Shown: piece by piece, positions 37,394 through 47,214 of the stretch | How the letters are laid out: each line of letters starts with the position of its first letter | Numbering within the stretch: position 1 is the stretch's first letter | Assembly (NCBI GenBank): GCA_017555455.1 | Contig: JAFZGJ010000195.1 | Coordinates: forward strand, 23,284-87,283 | Direction of reading: 5' to 3' | DNA: 64,000 bases | Source: Lachnospiraceae bacterium | GTDB taxonomy: Bacteria > Bacillota > Clostridia > Lachnospirales > Lachnospiraceae | The notes under the pieces: model-generated | Database searches by the model: none | What the model was told of the DNA's origin: nothing | Seen by the model: the letters and a program-made list of their open reading frames with translations, nothing else | Made by a program: the position numbers and the translations under genes

Positions 37394-37922
37394 GAGGATT
37401 TACCTCGTCTTCATGCCCACGAATGGCTAAATATCTTAGGGTAATACCGCCAAATTCATCATCATAAATATCTTGGTTGGCGCCAATAAATGTTAATTCC
37501 CCAATTCCTGTTAAATGCTAACCATTTAACATCGCGTCAATTTCCCCTGCTATTCTATAAGGTCTTAATTCAAAATCGCCTAAATCCCAATCTTCGAAAT
37601 GGCAAATAATCTTAATTTCAACCATACTATCTCTATAAAAATCATTTGTTGCATTTGGTGTAAAATCATCAAAAGAAATACGAATATAATTCATTTTTTC
37701 TGCATCAACTTCTATTTTAGGAACATTCGAAATTTGCTTATTATCAAATAAGCTTTTAATTTCTTCTCCATTTAAATCTGGCTATTTTTCCCAATCGGCA
37801 GTAGTATAATAAATTAATTTTAAAAGATTTTTATTAGATAATATTTTATTCATAATTAAAGATGTATCCTTTACCATTCCCAAAAAACTAGATTTAGGAA
37901 ATGTTACACCATCTTTTCTCAT
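37386..37922 (-). CDS. Head-tail connector or neck protein (178 aa)
   Basis: ATG at 37922 (MRKDGVTFPKSSFLGMVKDT) with TAGGAGAAAAAGG upstream; stop TGA, overlapping the next start. Two TAGs (EK-TAG-PDLNG, NG-TAG-HLTG). The middle segment FYRDSMVEIKIICHFEDWDL and the C-terminal ELTFIGANQDIYDDEFGGIT resemble beta-sheet tail-completion proteins in general shape, but no family is recognised. One of a run of neck genes between capsid and tail tube. Confidence 0.65.
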
Positions 37923-37940
37923 AATCCTTTTTCTCCTATA

Positions 37941-38918
37941 TTAAAACAAAGATTCTACCACTATAATTTTAGTTAAGGTAATATCATCTTTGGACCACTA
38001 TAATGTAAATTGACCACTTGTTGTTTTTTCCCAAGTAACTGAAACAAAAGGGTCATTAGTAATTTTTAAGCAAACTGGATAATTTTTTTCTAATACTGTC
38101 CATTTTCCACCCACATCAGGTGCTTTATAAACTTCTGTAATTTTAGGTTTAATAAAAGTTAAACCTTCAATTTTAATTAAATCATCATCATCTGGATTTG
38201 GGTCAACTGGTTCAATAACTAAACCATCCGCAATTCCAGCATCTACGTCATCTTCATCTCTGTCAATATAATATTCTTCCGCATTTACCTCTAAAACATT
38301 CTTTATACTAATTGTATCAGGAGCTTGAACTCGCCAAGCTTTTCCCGCAAATAAAAATCTAGAATATCTATCAAAAGCATAAAGAGTATCTTCATTTAAA
38401 GGCATTAAAATATTTAAACTTAAATTAGGTCTATCAACTCTAACCTAATTCTTTTGAATACTTTCAATCTGCGTTTCAACTGGGCCACGAATCGCTGCCC
38501 AAGTCTATTTTATTTCGCCATTTTTATTTTTAAATTTAATAATATATTTACAGTGTCTAATATCTCCTCGGAAATAAGCATCCTCAGTTAAAGCTTGCAA
38601 ATATATTAGCCAATGGCTATTTGTTCCTTCCCATTTAAATACATCACCCGGACCAAAAGCGGTATTATAATCAATAGAAAGAATCTTATCATCATAATCT
38701 TGTTTTGTTTTATTAGGATTAATTAATGCTCTATAAATATTTTGATTATCTAACATTTCACATGAATTATATTTCTAAACAAGAGAAACATCTGCTCCCT
38801 AATAAGAAAATACTAAAGCATGATGAAATGCTCTCCATTTATCTTTAATCATGCGGTCTTCTTGTTTAATTCCGCCATGATGCTAGAGTCGTTTCCGCAT
38901 TAATTCTAGATTATTCAT
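37941..38918 (-). CDS. Connector/neck structural protein (325 aa)
   Basis: ATG at 38918 overlaps the previous gene's stop by 8 nt; stop TAA. Six TAGs (RL-TAG-HH, SY-TAG-GA, LV-TAG-KY, IK-TAG-TW, KN-TAG-VR, TL-TAG-WS). An acidic stretch (EPVDPNPDDDDLIKIEG, about residues 245-261) separates an N-terminal domain with DVFKWEGTNSHWLIYLQALT from a C-terminal beta domain (WEKTTSGQFTL). WEGTNSHWLIY resembles head-closure or connector proteins in Gram-positive phages. Inferred role: head-tail joining. Confidence 0.65.
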
Positions 38919-39213
38919 TATTAAACACCTTTGTCAATAAATCTATACATCTAAAAACTGTTTTTCTATAAAGCATAAAATCTTCACATATAGGGGAAGT
39001 TAATCCTTCTAATTTAGATAACAAAACTAAAAAATCTAAATCAGTTTTATAAATTTCGCTTAAACCGCAAATTTCTTCAATAATAACTTTTAAATGACCT
39101 TCCCAATCTTCTTGCTTCTCTCGCATTGGAATTAATTTCCAAAGCTAATTTGTTAAACGCTTTTTGTCCGCAGATAAAATTTCTTGCGAAAAATCAATAT
39201 TATATTTATTCAC
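38911..39213 (-). CDS. Small helical neck protein (100 aa)
   Basis: GTG start at 39213, overlapping the stop of the upstream gene (GTGAATAA); stop TAA, itself overlapping the next ATG. One TAG at codon 23 (LTN-TAG-LWKLI). The ATG at 39126 would give only 71 residues, so the GTG is preferred because the intervening frame is open with TAG=Gln. Helical; no family recognised. Overlaps on both sides point to translational coupling. Confidence 0.6.
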
Positions 39214-39706
39214 CTAAAGCACTACTTTCTCTTAAAATTGACCAGTTAGATTTAATAGAACCTTTGTTATCTACAACTTTTCTACGTTTATAAAGTCTTT
39301 GATAGTGTCTATCCTATCTTTCTAGTTCTTGTTTTAATGTCATTAATTTATCAAGATGATTTGCTTGCGAAGTCATTTTAAAGTCTGAGCCGGAATACTT
39401 TTGACGAGTATTCTCAATAGATACAGTTTGGCGATGAACCCATTCAATCATCATTAAAACAGCGAGGATATTTATTTCCTCGCCAGTTAAATGACAATTA
39501 AAAGAATTTTCGCCATAATCATATAATGGAAAACGAGGAAACTCAAATCCAGGAATTGCAGCCATTAAAATATTATATAAATCTGCTTTAGTGTCCTCTT
39601 CGGTCCATTCCATATACATATCATCTGTAATTCTTCCAAGGAAGCGGTTATAAATTTCTTGGAATGTAGTAGGTTCTCCTTCAATTGGATAATCTGCCAA
39701 TTCCAC
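39206..39706 (-). CDS. Head-tail connector-like protein (166 aa)
   Basis: ATG at 39706 (MELADYPIEGEPTTFQEIYN) with AGGGAGGAGGGG upstream; stop TAA. One TAG (ER-TAG-DRHYQRLYKR), so the standard code would lose a conserved-looking basic C-terminus (YKRRKVV). Helical, with FEFPRFPLYDY near residue 54-64. It lies behind the capsid genes where connector (gp6/gp15-like) proteins occur. Family not certain. Confidence 0.62.
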
Positions 39707-39719
39707 CCCTCCTCCCTAA

Positions 39720-40313
39720 TTACGCATTTTTTGGTGTTGTTCTTTTATATTTAGGCGCTGGTTCAGTTGATGCAGCCTCTTCACCTGGCACTTCATAACT
39801 TACAGATGCGCTTCTGCGACGCGCGGAAGGAGCGTTTGCAGCTTCATCTTCGCCAGATTTTTCATTATTTGTAATAGCTAAAGTTACATCAAATTGTAAA
39901 GCATCTTTAATAGCAATTCTTTTAGCCATATCGTTTAAAGGCTGAGAAACAGCGTATTTTTTAATTAAATCTAATACTCCCTGCGGAGCGAACTGTAAAG
40001 CATCTTTAAATTCATCTAAAGAACAAGTATTCATCCAGCTAGGAATTTTTTCTTCTGTTAACCAATATTCAGGTTCTTCTTTAACATTTAATCCTTGACG
40101 TAATGCTTCTGCATCTTGAATCAATAAGAAATTATAAATTAAATTTCTCCCACCTGGCTGCGCAGCTACATCTAAAATATCTCCATAGTTTAATACTCTG
40201 GTTTCTTTTGGATTTAATTCTGCTCTAAAATGTCTATCTTGTACTTTTAAAATAACTGTTCCATTAGAACGATTTGTTACTTTAATTTTAGAATCTCTTG
40301 TTAAATTGCTCAT
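39720..40313 (-). CDS. Capsid-proximal structural protein (197 aa), TAG-free
   Basis: ATG at 40313 (MSNLTRDSKIKVTNRSNGTV) with AAAGGAG upstream; stop TAA. No internal TAG. The N-terminal beta region has KVTNRSNGTVILKVQDRHFR and PGGRNLIYNFLLI; the C-terminus is low-complexity with SARRRSAS and TEPAPKYKRTTP, likely disordered. It follows the major capsid gene and its terminator. It may be a head accessory or decoration protein. No catalytic motif. Confidence 0.62.
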   Translation of the reverse strand: MSNLTRDSKIKVTNRSNGTVILKVQDRHFRAELNPKETRVLNYGDILDVAAQPGGRNLIYNFLLIQDAEALRQGLNVKEEPEYWLTEEKIPSWMNTCSLDEFKDALQFAPQGVLDLIKKYAVSQPLNDMAKRIAIKDALQFDVTLAITNNEKSGEDEAANAPSARRRSASVSYEVPGEEAASTEPAPKYKRTTPKNA

Positions 40314-40335
40314 TTTAAAATCTCCTTTTTCTCCA

Positions 40336-40378
40336 ATAAAAAATAGGGGATTTGGGAATTACCCCAAAATCCCCTAAT
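40336..40378 (-). terminator. Terminator after major capsid gene
   Basis: Stem TAGGGGATTTTGGGG / CCCAAATCCCCTA with a short loop, followed by TTTTTTATT on the minus strand. No promoter fits between it and the next gene, so read-through is required for everything downstream. Confidence 0.85.
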
Positions 40379-40400
40379 AGAATTTATATTAAATTATGAA

Positions 40401-41438
40401 TTACACAGTTGGAATTGTATCTAATTTACCGGCTAAGTCAGAATCAACATAAGCGCAAATATTATTAGCTAACATTACACCTACGCCAACTTTGCGGTAA
40501 ACTTGGATATCTCTAGACCAGTCTTCATTTTCGCGTTCACGAACATGAGTAGCGCCTTCAAAAGCGATTTTAACTGGTTTAGAATCAGCGCCAGCAGGAA
40601 TTACCCATGCATAACCTGGGTCGATTACTTTTCTAGCGTTTGTTTCATCTTCAAAGCTCTGTGGTAATACGATTACCTGGCAACCTTTGTAGTTACCTAA
40701 GTAACCCTGGTTCCATACAGTATCTCTCATAGCGTCAGATACCCAACCTTCAGCAGGTAACATTTTTACTGCAAATTCATATGTGCAGTAAATAGCTGGT
40801 TTACCATAAGCAGAAGCAACCTGAATTAATCTATCCATACCTGCTTCATCGAAACCATTTGTTACTACTGTGTTAGCAGCTGGTAACTGATTTGTAGAAG
40901 ACATTAATGCTGCAGCGATTTCTCTGTAGATTAAGTCATCCATACCTTCCATAACAATGTTTGTTACTTCAGCGAAGTCTGCGCGGCCATCTAAGAATTC
41001 TTCGAAGCCAATCTGAGCAGCACCACCGATAGCGCTGGTCTGAACTTCAAAGCTTTCTCCACCCAGTTTGAATACTTCGTAAACGCCAGCTAAACCAACA
41101 CGTGTGATGAACTGTTTAGCTCTTAAATGACCTGTTCTACGAGTAAATACTGGACGGTCTCCCTGTGCGAAAGTTTTTGTTTCAGCGAACTGACCATATC
41201 TTTCTAATACACGGGTAGGTAAAATTTCATTCATGGTTTCTTCGATTAAGGAGAATACCTGATTTTTATTTTCACGATATAAGGAATAAGTTCCTGCTAA
41301 TTCGTTTAATTCATTACGCAATGTTTCATTCATTGCATCGTAAGTTAAAGACTCACCATTGAAGCTGTAAGTGGCGGAAGGATTAGCTTTCGCTACAGCT
41401 TTCATTAAACTTAATAATTCATTTCTCTGTAGTGACAT
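40401..41438 (-). CDS. Major capsid protein (345 aa)
   Basis: ATG at 41438 (MSLQRNELLSLMKAVAKANP) with GGAAAGGAGAG upstream; stop TAA. No internal TAG in 346 codons, and Gln is mostly CAG, unlike the TAG/CAA-rich tail genes. The length, the position after protease/scaffold and small head genes, and the C-terminal run (YAWVIPAGADSKPVKIAFEG, RDIQVYRKVGVGVMLANNI) fit a HK97-fold capsid protein. A strong terminator follows, consistent with very high mRNA for this gene. Fold assignment is by context plus general sequence character. Confidence 0.75.
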   Translation of the reverse strand: MSLQRNELLSLMKAVAKANPSATYSFNGESLTYDAMNETLRNELNELAGTYSLYRENKNQVFSLIEETMNEILPTRVLERYGQFAETKTFAQGDRPVFTRRTGHLRAKQFITRVGLAGVYEVFKLGGESFEVQTSAIGGAAQIGFEEFLDGRADFAEVTNIVMEGMDDLIYREIAAALMSSTNQLPAANTVVTNGFDEAGMDRLIQVASAYGKPAIYCTYEFAVKMLPAEGWVSDAMRDTVWNQGYLGNYKGCQVIVLPQSFEDETNARKVIDPGYAWVIPAGADSKPVKIAFEGATHVRERENEDWSRDIQVYRKVGVGVMLANNICAYVDSDLAGKLDTIPTV

Positions 41439-41459
41439 TATTTAATCTCTCCTTTCCAA

Positions 41460-42110
41460 TTACGCAATGCATTGTAATTTTACAGCAGGCTGATTGTCAG
41501 CTAATGTGTAAACTTTTACAACTAAGAATTTTGGACCATTTTCATCGCCAGCTTTAGCTAAATAACCATCAGCGCCTACCATTAATACATCGCCAACAGC
41601 TAATTCTTCTTCATTAATAGTATTCATTGTGATTAAGTCGCCTGTGTTAATTTTAACTAAACGTGGAACCATTTTTGTGCCTTCTGGCATTTTCTGTGGA
41701 TAGTTAAATACTGGCATCTGGATGCCGAAACCTTCTTCAGAACCTTCTTTGAAAGCTTCTCCATCATAGTTAACTACAGTTTTTAATTCAGAAGATTCCT
41801 GACCAATTGGAGAATATACGCGACCATTGTAGTTGCGTTTAATCATAGCGAAATCTTCATACTGTTCTCTATCTTTGTATAATTTTACTTCGTTAAATAC
41901 CATTAACCAATCACCTTTACCAGTGAAGTTAACTTCTTTTGCTTCATAATCGTATTTAGCGAACTGACCATTTTCTAATAATGCGATATCTGCTGCAGCA
42001 GGTAACTGAGCGTAAATCTGTCCTGTTCTCTGGAATGCAACATGATTTACTTCAACCTGACCATAGCCACGTTTAACGAACTTTGCGTTCCCAAGGCGTT
42101 GTGTTGCCAT
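41460..42110 (-). CDS. Head decoration or stabilising protein (216 aa), TAG-free
   Basis: ATG at 42110 (MATQRLGNAKFVKRGYGQVE) behind AAGGAGG; stop TAA. No internal TAG. Beta-rich, with VGDVLMVGADGYLAKAGDEN and FLVVKVYTLADNQPAVKLQC at the C-terminus, like small head proteins encoded directly before the major capsid gene in many phages. Same codon style as the capsid gene. Role inferred from order and character. Confidence 0.62.
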   Translation of the reverse strand: MATQRLGNAKFVKRGYGQVEVNHVAFQRTGQIYAQLPAAADIALLENGQFAKYDYEAKEVNFTGKGDWLMVFNEVKLYKDREQYEDFAMIKRNYNGRVYSPIGQESSELKTVVNYDGEAFKEGSEEGFGIQMPVFNYPQKMPEGTKMVPRLVKINTGDLITMNTINEEELAVGDVLMVGADGYLAKAGDENGPKFLVVKVYTLADNQPAVKLQCIA

Positions 42111-42130
42111 CTTTATATTTCCTCCTTAAA

Positions 42131-43462
42131 TTACATTCTAGAAGCGGTTTCTTTAACTGCTTTAATCCAAGCTGGTACTCCAGCATCTTCCTGTACGTCT
42201 AAGCTAAAAGTAGTAGCACTTTCTTGTACTTTATCTTCTTCTAAGCCAAAATTTACTTTATTGCGTACGCAGACAACAGCTAATTTTGCTTCGATATCAT
42301 CTAAAGAATAAGTATCGATATTAGCAACAACATCTGCCTTATCCTCGTCTGATAACATATAAAAAGTATCAATCATAGCTTGTTTTTCTTTGCGCTCTTG
42401 TTCTAATTTATAAGATTGTAATGGCGCAATTTCTTGAGCAAGATTGTTTTTTTCTAATTCTAATGCACTATATTTAGATTGTAATTCTTCATACTGTGCT
42501 TTTAATTCAATATATTCAGAAACTTCTTCTAAATTATATTTTTTCTTTTCAGGCTCTTCTTTTTCTTCTTTGCCTTCTGATGTATCTTCAGTTTTCTCTG
42601 ATTTTTCTTCATCAGTTTTGTCCTCATTTTTTTCTTCGGACTTCTCTTCTTCTTTTTGAGCCGCGAATTCTTCAGCAGGAGTTTCTTCAACTACTGGTTC
42701 TTCAACTACTGGTTCTTCAACAACAGGAGTTTCTTCAACAGCAGGAGTTTCTTCAACTACTGATTCAATTACTTCATTTTCCATGTTAGTCACCGAGCCT
42801 CCTTCATTTAAAGCTTCTTTAAACTCATTAATCATTTTAAACATAGTATTTTTTAATTCTTCAAATTCTTGCTGTAATGAAAATTGAGTCTTTATTTGTG
42901 AGCCTTCAAAGCAAGGCTCGAAATTTTCTCCAAGGATACATAATCTTTCGATAAGTGCCTCATTGATAATGAAAATGCGGTCTTTACCATTTACAGCTCC
43001 TGACCAATAACCTTCTTGATTGGTTATTTCCATTGATTGATTATTACCTTGTTCTATAATACGTTTAGATTCAGGATAAGCGCCAGTCCAAATATAACCT
43101 TCAGTTACAAGATATTCTCTTTCAACTTCTCCATCATCAATAAATTTCTAAAACCAAACCTTAGCGTCCGCACTTACGAATCCATAAGGTCTAGTAGTAT
43201 CAATAATAGAAAATTTTCCATCTTTAAGACTAATTTCTCTATTATGTTCTTCAAAATCTTTTGCTTCTGTATTATAAAATCCAACAATAGGAGAACCTGG
43301 TAAGTATCTACCCATTTCAGTCGCTACTTCTTTTGAAATAAAAGTTTTATTGCGGTTTTCACCTACGTAGCATACTTTAATCTAACATTTAGACACCAGA
43401 GGACTTACCTCAGTAAAATTAATTAATTCCATTGTTGAATCAACAGGAACACTAATATGCAT
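42131..43462 (-). CDS. Prohead protease-scaffold fusion (443 aa)
   Basis: ATG at 43462 (MHISVPVDSTMELINFTEVS) with GGAGG upstream, 14 nt after the portal stop; stop TAA. Two TAGs in the first 110 codons. Residues 1-210 contain YLPGSPIVGFYNTEAKDFEE and GFVSADAKVW, resembling XkdF-like/prohead-protease domains of Gram-positive phages. Residues about 220-330 are an extremely Glu/Val/Pro-rich repeat (units like VVEEPVVEETP), then a coiled coil (about 330-380), typical of scaffold. The C-terminal VPAWIKAVKETASRM helix may bind capsid protein. A catalytic triad was not identified by eye. Confidence 0.68.
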
Positions 43463-43476
43463 TCAGTTAAGCCTCC

Positions 43477-45090
43477 TTAACCCATAGATTCTTTATTCTG
43501 AATTGTTTTGTCGCTTTTCTAATCATCTGCTTTTTCCGGTCTTCCGCCTTTTTTATCAGATGTTTGCGCGACTGTTTTCTTTTGATCATTTTGCTAAGAA
43601 TTTACATCGGTTTTATTTTTATTCGCACTTAAATCTTTTCCACTCATAGTGGAAGACATCATCGGCGGAATCATAATTTCTGATAATTTTAACACATTAT
43701 TTTCAAAATGCGCAGTAGCAATAATACTAGATTGAGAATGTCCTAATGCTACTTGCGGCAGCATTTTAGAATAACCAATTTGAGTATGCTCTTTATACAT
43801 TTTAGATAACTCTTTATAATTATAAATAGTTGTTTCTAAAACACTTACTTGGAAACTATAATGATTAGCTCTATTAAATTTACGAACTACTCGATTTAAT
43901 AAATTTTGAAATTGTAATACTAAATCACGCATTGTAGCTTCGTCATTTAAAATAGATTTTTCTAATGCCATATTTCCTTCAGTATTAAATAAATTTTGAG
44001 AAACACCTAAATTATTATAAACCGTTCTTTCTACTTTCTATAAATCATCTGATGTTGTTGTCGAATTTTTATCTTGCATATCCGCAACATCAATGTCCGC
44101 AAAAGTAGTTAAAACATCTACTCCGATAGCTCTCTTAAGCATAGCAACTGCATTATTATGAATATCATGCGCTTCATCAACATCAAAAATTAAATCACCA
44201 TTTTTATCAATAGGAAGTTTCTAAATAACAATTTTTAATAATTGCTGCATTGTTTTCTTTCTATCTAATTCTTGAGCTTGATCTAAATCTATAATAGAAG
44301 GAATTGCTCCGGCTAAAGGCGGGAAATCACTATTATTTAAACTAAATTTTACAGTTGTATCTGGGTCTAACATAAACCAACCATTTCCATCACCTGGATA
44401 ATCGCCAATTAACTTTCCTTCTTTATACAAAATATAAGCTTTTTGAACTTCTTTCGGAAACATTTGTAAGACTTTTAATCTATGTTGAAAATTATTAAAA
44501 TAAGCATCAAAAAATCTCATATTTAATTCTACTACTGGGTCTGGCCCTCTGAAAAATCTGCATCTACAATATTCAGATGGAAGCTATTGAATAGTAAATC
44601 TGTCATTAAAATCTAAAATAATCCCATAATAAGAGCCAGTTTTCATTACTTCTAAAGCGACATTTCCTAATAATCTTTTTATATCAGAAGCATCTAAATA
44701 ATTCAGCACTTTTGAAAAATCTTTTAAAATTTTGCTCTCTGTAGAAGTAGTAATATCTTTTTCTGAAAAAGGAGTTACAAACCAATCATAGCGATATAAA
44801 AATGCCATATATTTACATAAACGCTAATAAATCCCACTTGCTTCATAGAAATATTTAGATACTTCTCTTAAAGTAGAATAATCATGTCTATTAATAGCAT
44901 TTAAAATAAAATTTTTATCTCCATAATTATGATTTATTTTTCTAAAAGAACCTAAACTTAGCACCGCATCATCAAGAGATTTTAAACCAACCTTAATTTT
45001 AGCATATTCATCTATACCTGGATTTAACATATTAAAACCTTTAGAATGAATTTCAGACTATCTATTCATTTGCTCTTGTATATTTTCCAA
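43477..45090 (-). CDS. Portal protein (537 aa)
   Basis: Start TTG at 45090 chosen for the strong GAGGAGG 8 nt upstream; ATG at 45069 is an in-frame alternative. Stop TAA. Seven TAGs spread over the gene. Features fit a portal: CKYMAFLYRYDWFVTPF near the N-terminus, YRCRF/RFF-type segment and DPDTTVKFSLNNSDFPPLAG in the middle, long helices (MRDLVLQFQNLLNRVVRKFN) before the C-terminus, and a polar tail (KGGRPEKADD). Located between terminase and protease/scaffold genes, as usual. Confidence 0.75.
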
Positions 45091-45104
45091 AGTTCCACCT
45101 CCTC

Positions 45105-45461
45105 TTAATAACCAGCTTTATACATTATATAATCATAATTAATAAGATTTTCCTCTGTATAAGGAATTTCTATTAAAGTAATATCATTCATTGCGCAAAA
45201 TTGACGTTTTTGATTGTCATTATATTGTTGCTGATAAAGCCCTCTAGAACCACCAAATTTACTTACTGCTTGATAATGCTATTTTCCTTGATATTCAATT
45301 AAAAAATCAAGATTTCCATCATCGTCAAAGATAGCAAAATCAAATCTAAGGGGTCTGCCATTAGGACTTTTTAAACCAGGAAATTCATATTCTTCTTTAA
45401 ATACAATATTATTCATTTGTAAAATTTCCGCAATTTTAATTTCTCCTCTACTTGCTCTCAT
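45105..45461 (-). CDS. Freestanding endonuclease of the PD-(D/E)XK/homing type (118 aa)
   Basis: ATG at 45461 (MRASRGEIKIAEILQMNNIV), GGAG upstream; stop TAA. Segments RPLRFDFAIFDDDGNLDFLI and EY-x-GK-TAG-HY match the catalytic core of small phage endonucleases in which D...E-x-x-G-x-Q-H is conserved. The TAG (codon 61) falls exactly on the conserved Gln, a strong hint that TAG=Gln. Such genes often lie as intruders between terminase and portal genes. It may be a homing endonuclease or a resolvase-like nuclease; sequence alone does not settle it. Confidence 0.72.
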
Positions 45462-45471
45462 AGCATTCTCC

Positions 45472-47211
45472 TTAATTTAAAAACATAAAATCTGAAATTT
45501 TTCCACGTCTTTTTTTCTTTTTACTATCTTCTTCTTGTTTAATATAATATAAACCATATTCAAAAGCAGAAAATTTATCTTTTGGAATAGACTTATTAGC
45601 TTTCTTTAAAATGATATTTACGCCTTCATTTTCTTCGCGCAAATTCAACATTTCTTCTCTTAATATAGAAGTTAAAGTAAAAGGTTTTAAGTATTCTGCC
45701 CTTTCTTCTGGTTTCATTGCATTACCAATTTTAGTTCCCATTAACTTGTTTTTTGCCATTCTTTCATCAATTAAGAATTTTACTTTACCAGAACTCATTT
45801 GTGATTGCGCATTTGCATGAGCTTCAGTATTAATAGGAGCATTTGCTTTTAATAAATATAATGCGTCATATTCAGTATCATTTGTTCGGAATTTTTTATA
45901 AAAATTTTCTTCATCATTAACTACACCAAAATCAGGAAAATCATCATTTGTTTCAGGGTCTGTTTGCGATTTTACCATATAGTCAACTAAACCAATACCT
46001 AAACCATTTGCGTCAATAACAATGCGCTGTGCTTTATATTTGTAGAATAAGCGTTTTAATTTAATAGCCTAATCTTCAAAATGCTCATCTTGCATAGTAT
46101 AAATATTAACTAATGATTTAATAGAAGTTCCTTGTGACTGAGGTGTTACTTTAAATACACAAACAACAGTATCGCAACCTTTTCGGCCAACGTCTACAGA
46201 AAGAATATAGTAAGCCTGTCTACTACTGCGCCCAGAATTTTCATATTCTGGTTTTTGTAATTTTCTATTACGGTCAAATACTTCTCCACGGAAAAAAGCA
46301 TCCTCTACAGTTCCAGACCATTTACTTTCATACTCTCTATCAAAAGAAGCTTCATTAAAAGTTCCATCATTTTTTAAGTCTTGTAAGAAGTTTTTATCTA
46401 ATAATTTTACTAAAACCGGGATGCGCCATGTTCCGCCCATGATAATCGCTTTCTCTGGCTGCGTAATCATCCATACTAATACTTGAATTAATTTATCATA
46501 GGCAAAAGTATTTTTCCATCCAGCAGTAGTTACATAAATCTATGATTTATTTAACGTTTCCTCCGGATGGACTGAACCATCAAGGCACCTTCGCGATACG
46601 TTCATAGTTGGAATAATAACTGTCTGCAGAATTTCTCCATCTACCCCAACGCATTCTTCTACGAGTCCGCCATGTCGACGTTTACCACGAGAAGATTCTC
46701 TTGCTGCAATATTATCAAAGTAAGATAAATTTTTAAAACAATAAATACAATAGTCTTTACCTTCTCTTGTTTTCCCAGGTCTGCGATCAAGCTCTCTCTC
46801 AAACGCAGGAACTAATGTACATATTTCAGTAACTTTTTCTTTAATAATCCCCGCTGCCTGCTCTTTACCACCAGACGTTACAAAAAGTTTGCATCCAGGA
46901 TATAAGACACAGCGACACATAAGAATCATAACAGATAGAAAAGATTTAGAGTAAGCACGCGGGAAGACCATATATACATATTTGTATCGAATTGCCGCGC
47001 GCAAAAATACTCTTTGATAAAAATAAAATACTAATTGACGCTTGCGGGTTTCATCTCCACCGTCCTGCATAAAATCAATCATCATATCAGGATATTCGCG
47101 CCAAAATGCAACATACTAACGAGCAATAGGTAAAATAGCATTAACACGTTCTTCAGAAAGCCCAATTTTTTTTCGACTTTGACTTAAATTTAATAAATCT
47201 TGAAGTGCCAT
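45472..47211 (-). CDS. terL: Terminase large subunit (579 aa)
   Basis: ATG at 47211 (MALQDLLNLSQSRKKIGLSE), 3 nt after the stop of the upstream gene; stop TAA. ATPase: Walker A-like FPRAYSKS (residues 83-90), Walker B LVEEC (183-187), coupling motif TTAGW (228-232, four residues after a TAG). RNase H-type nuclease: SVDVGRKGCDT (Asp near 340) and DANGLGIG (Asp near 400). Three TAGs at codons 33, 224 and 381. The TAG at 381 (HFED-TAG-AIKLKRLF) lies inside the nuclease domain. It packages DNA using the zinc-ribbon protein upstream as probable small subunit. Confidence 0.93.
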
Positions 47212-47214
47212 TGA

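Noticed and set aside
42444..42789. Plus-strand frames rich in Ser, Phe and Leu opposite the scaffold region
   Set aside because: They are antisense images of the Glu/Val-rich repeat, without ribosome sites.
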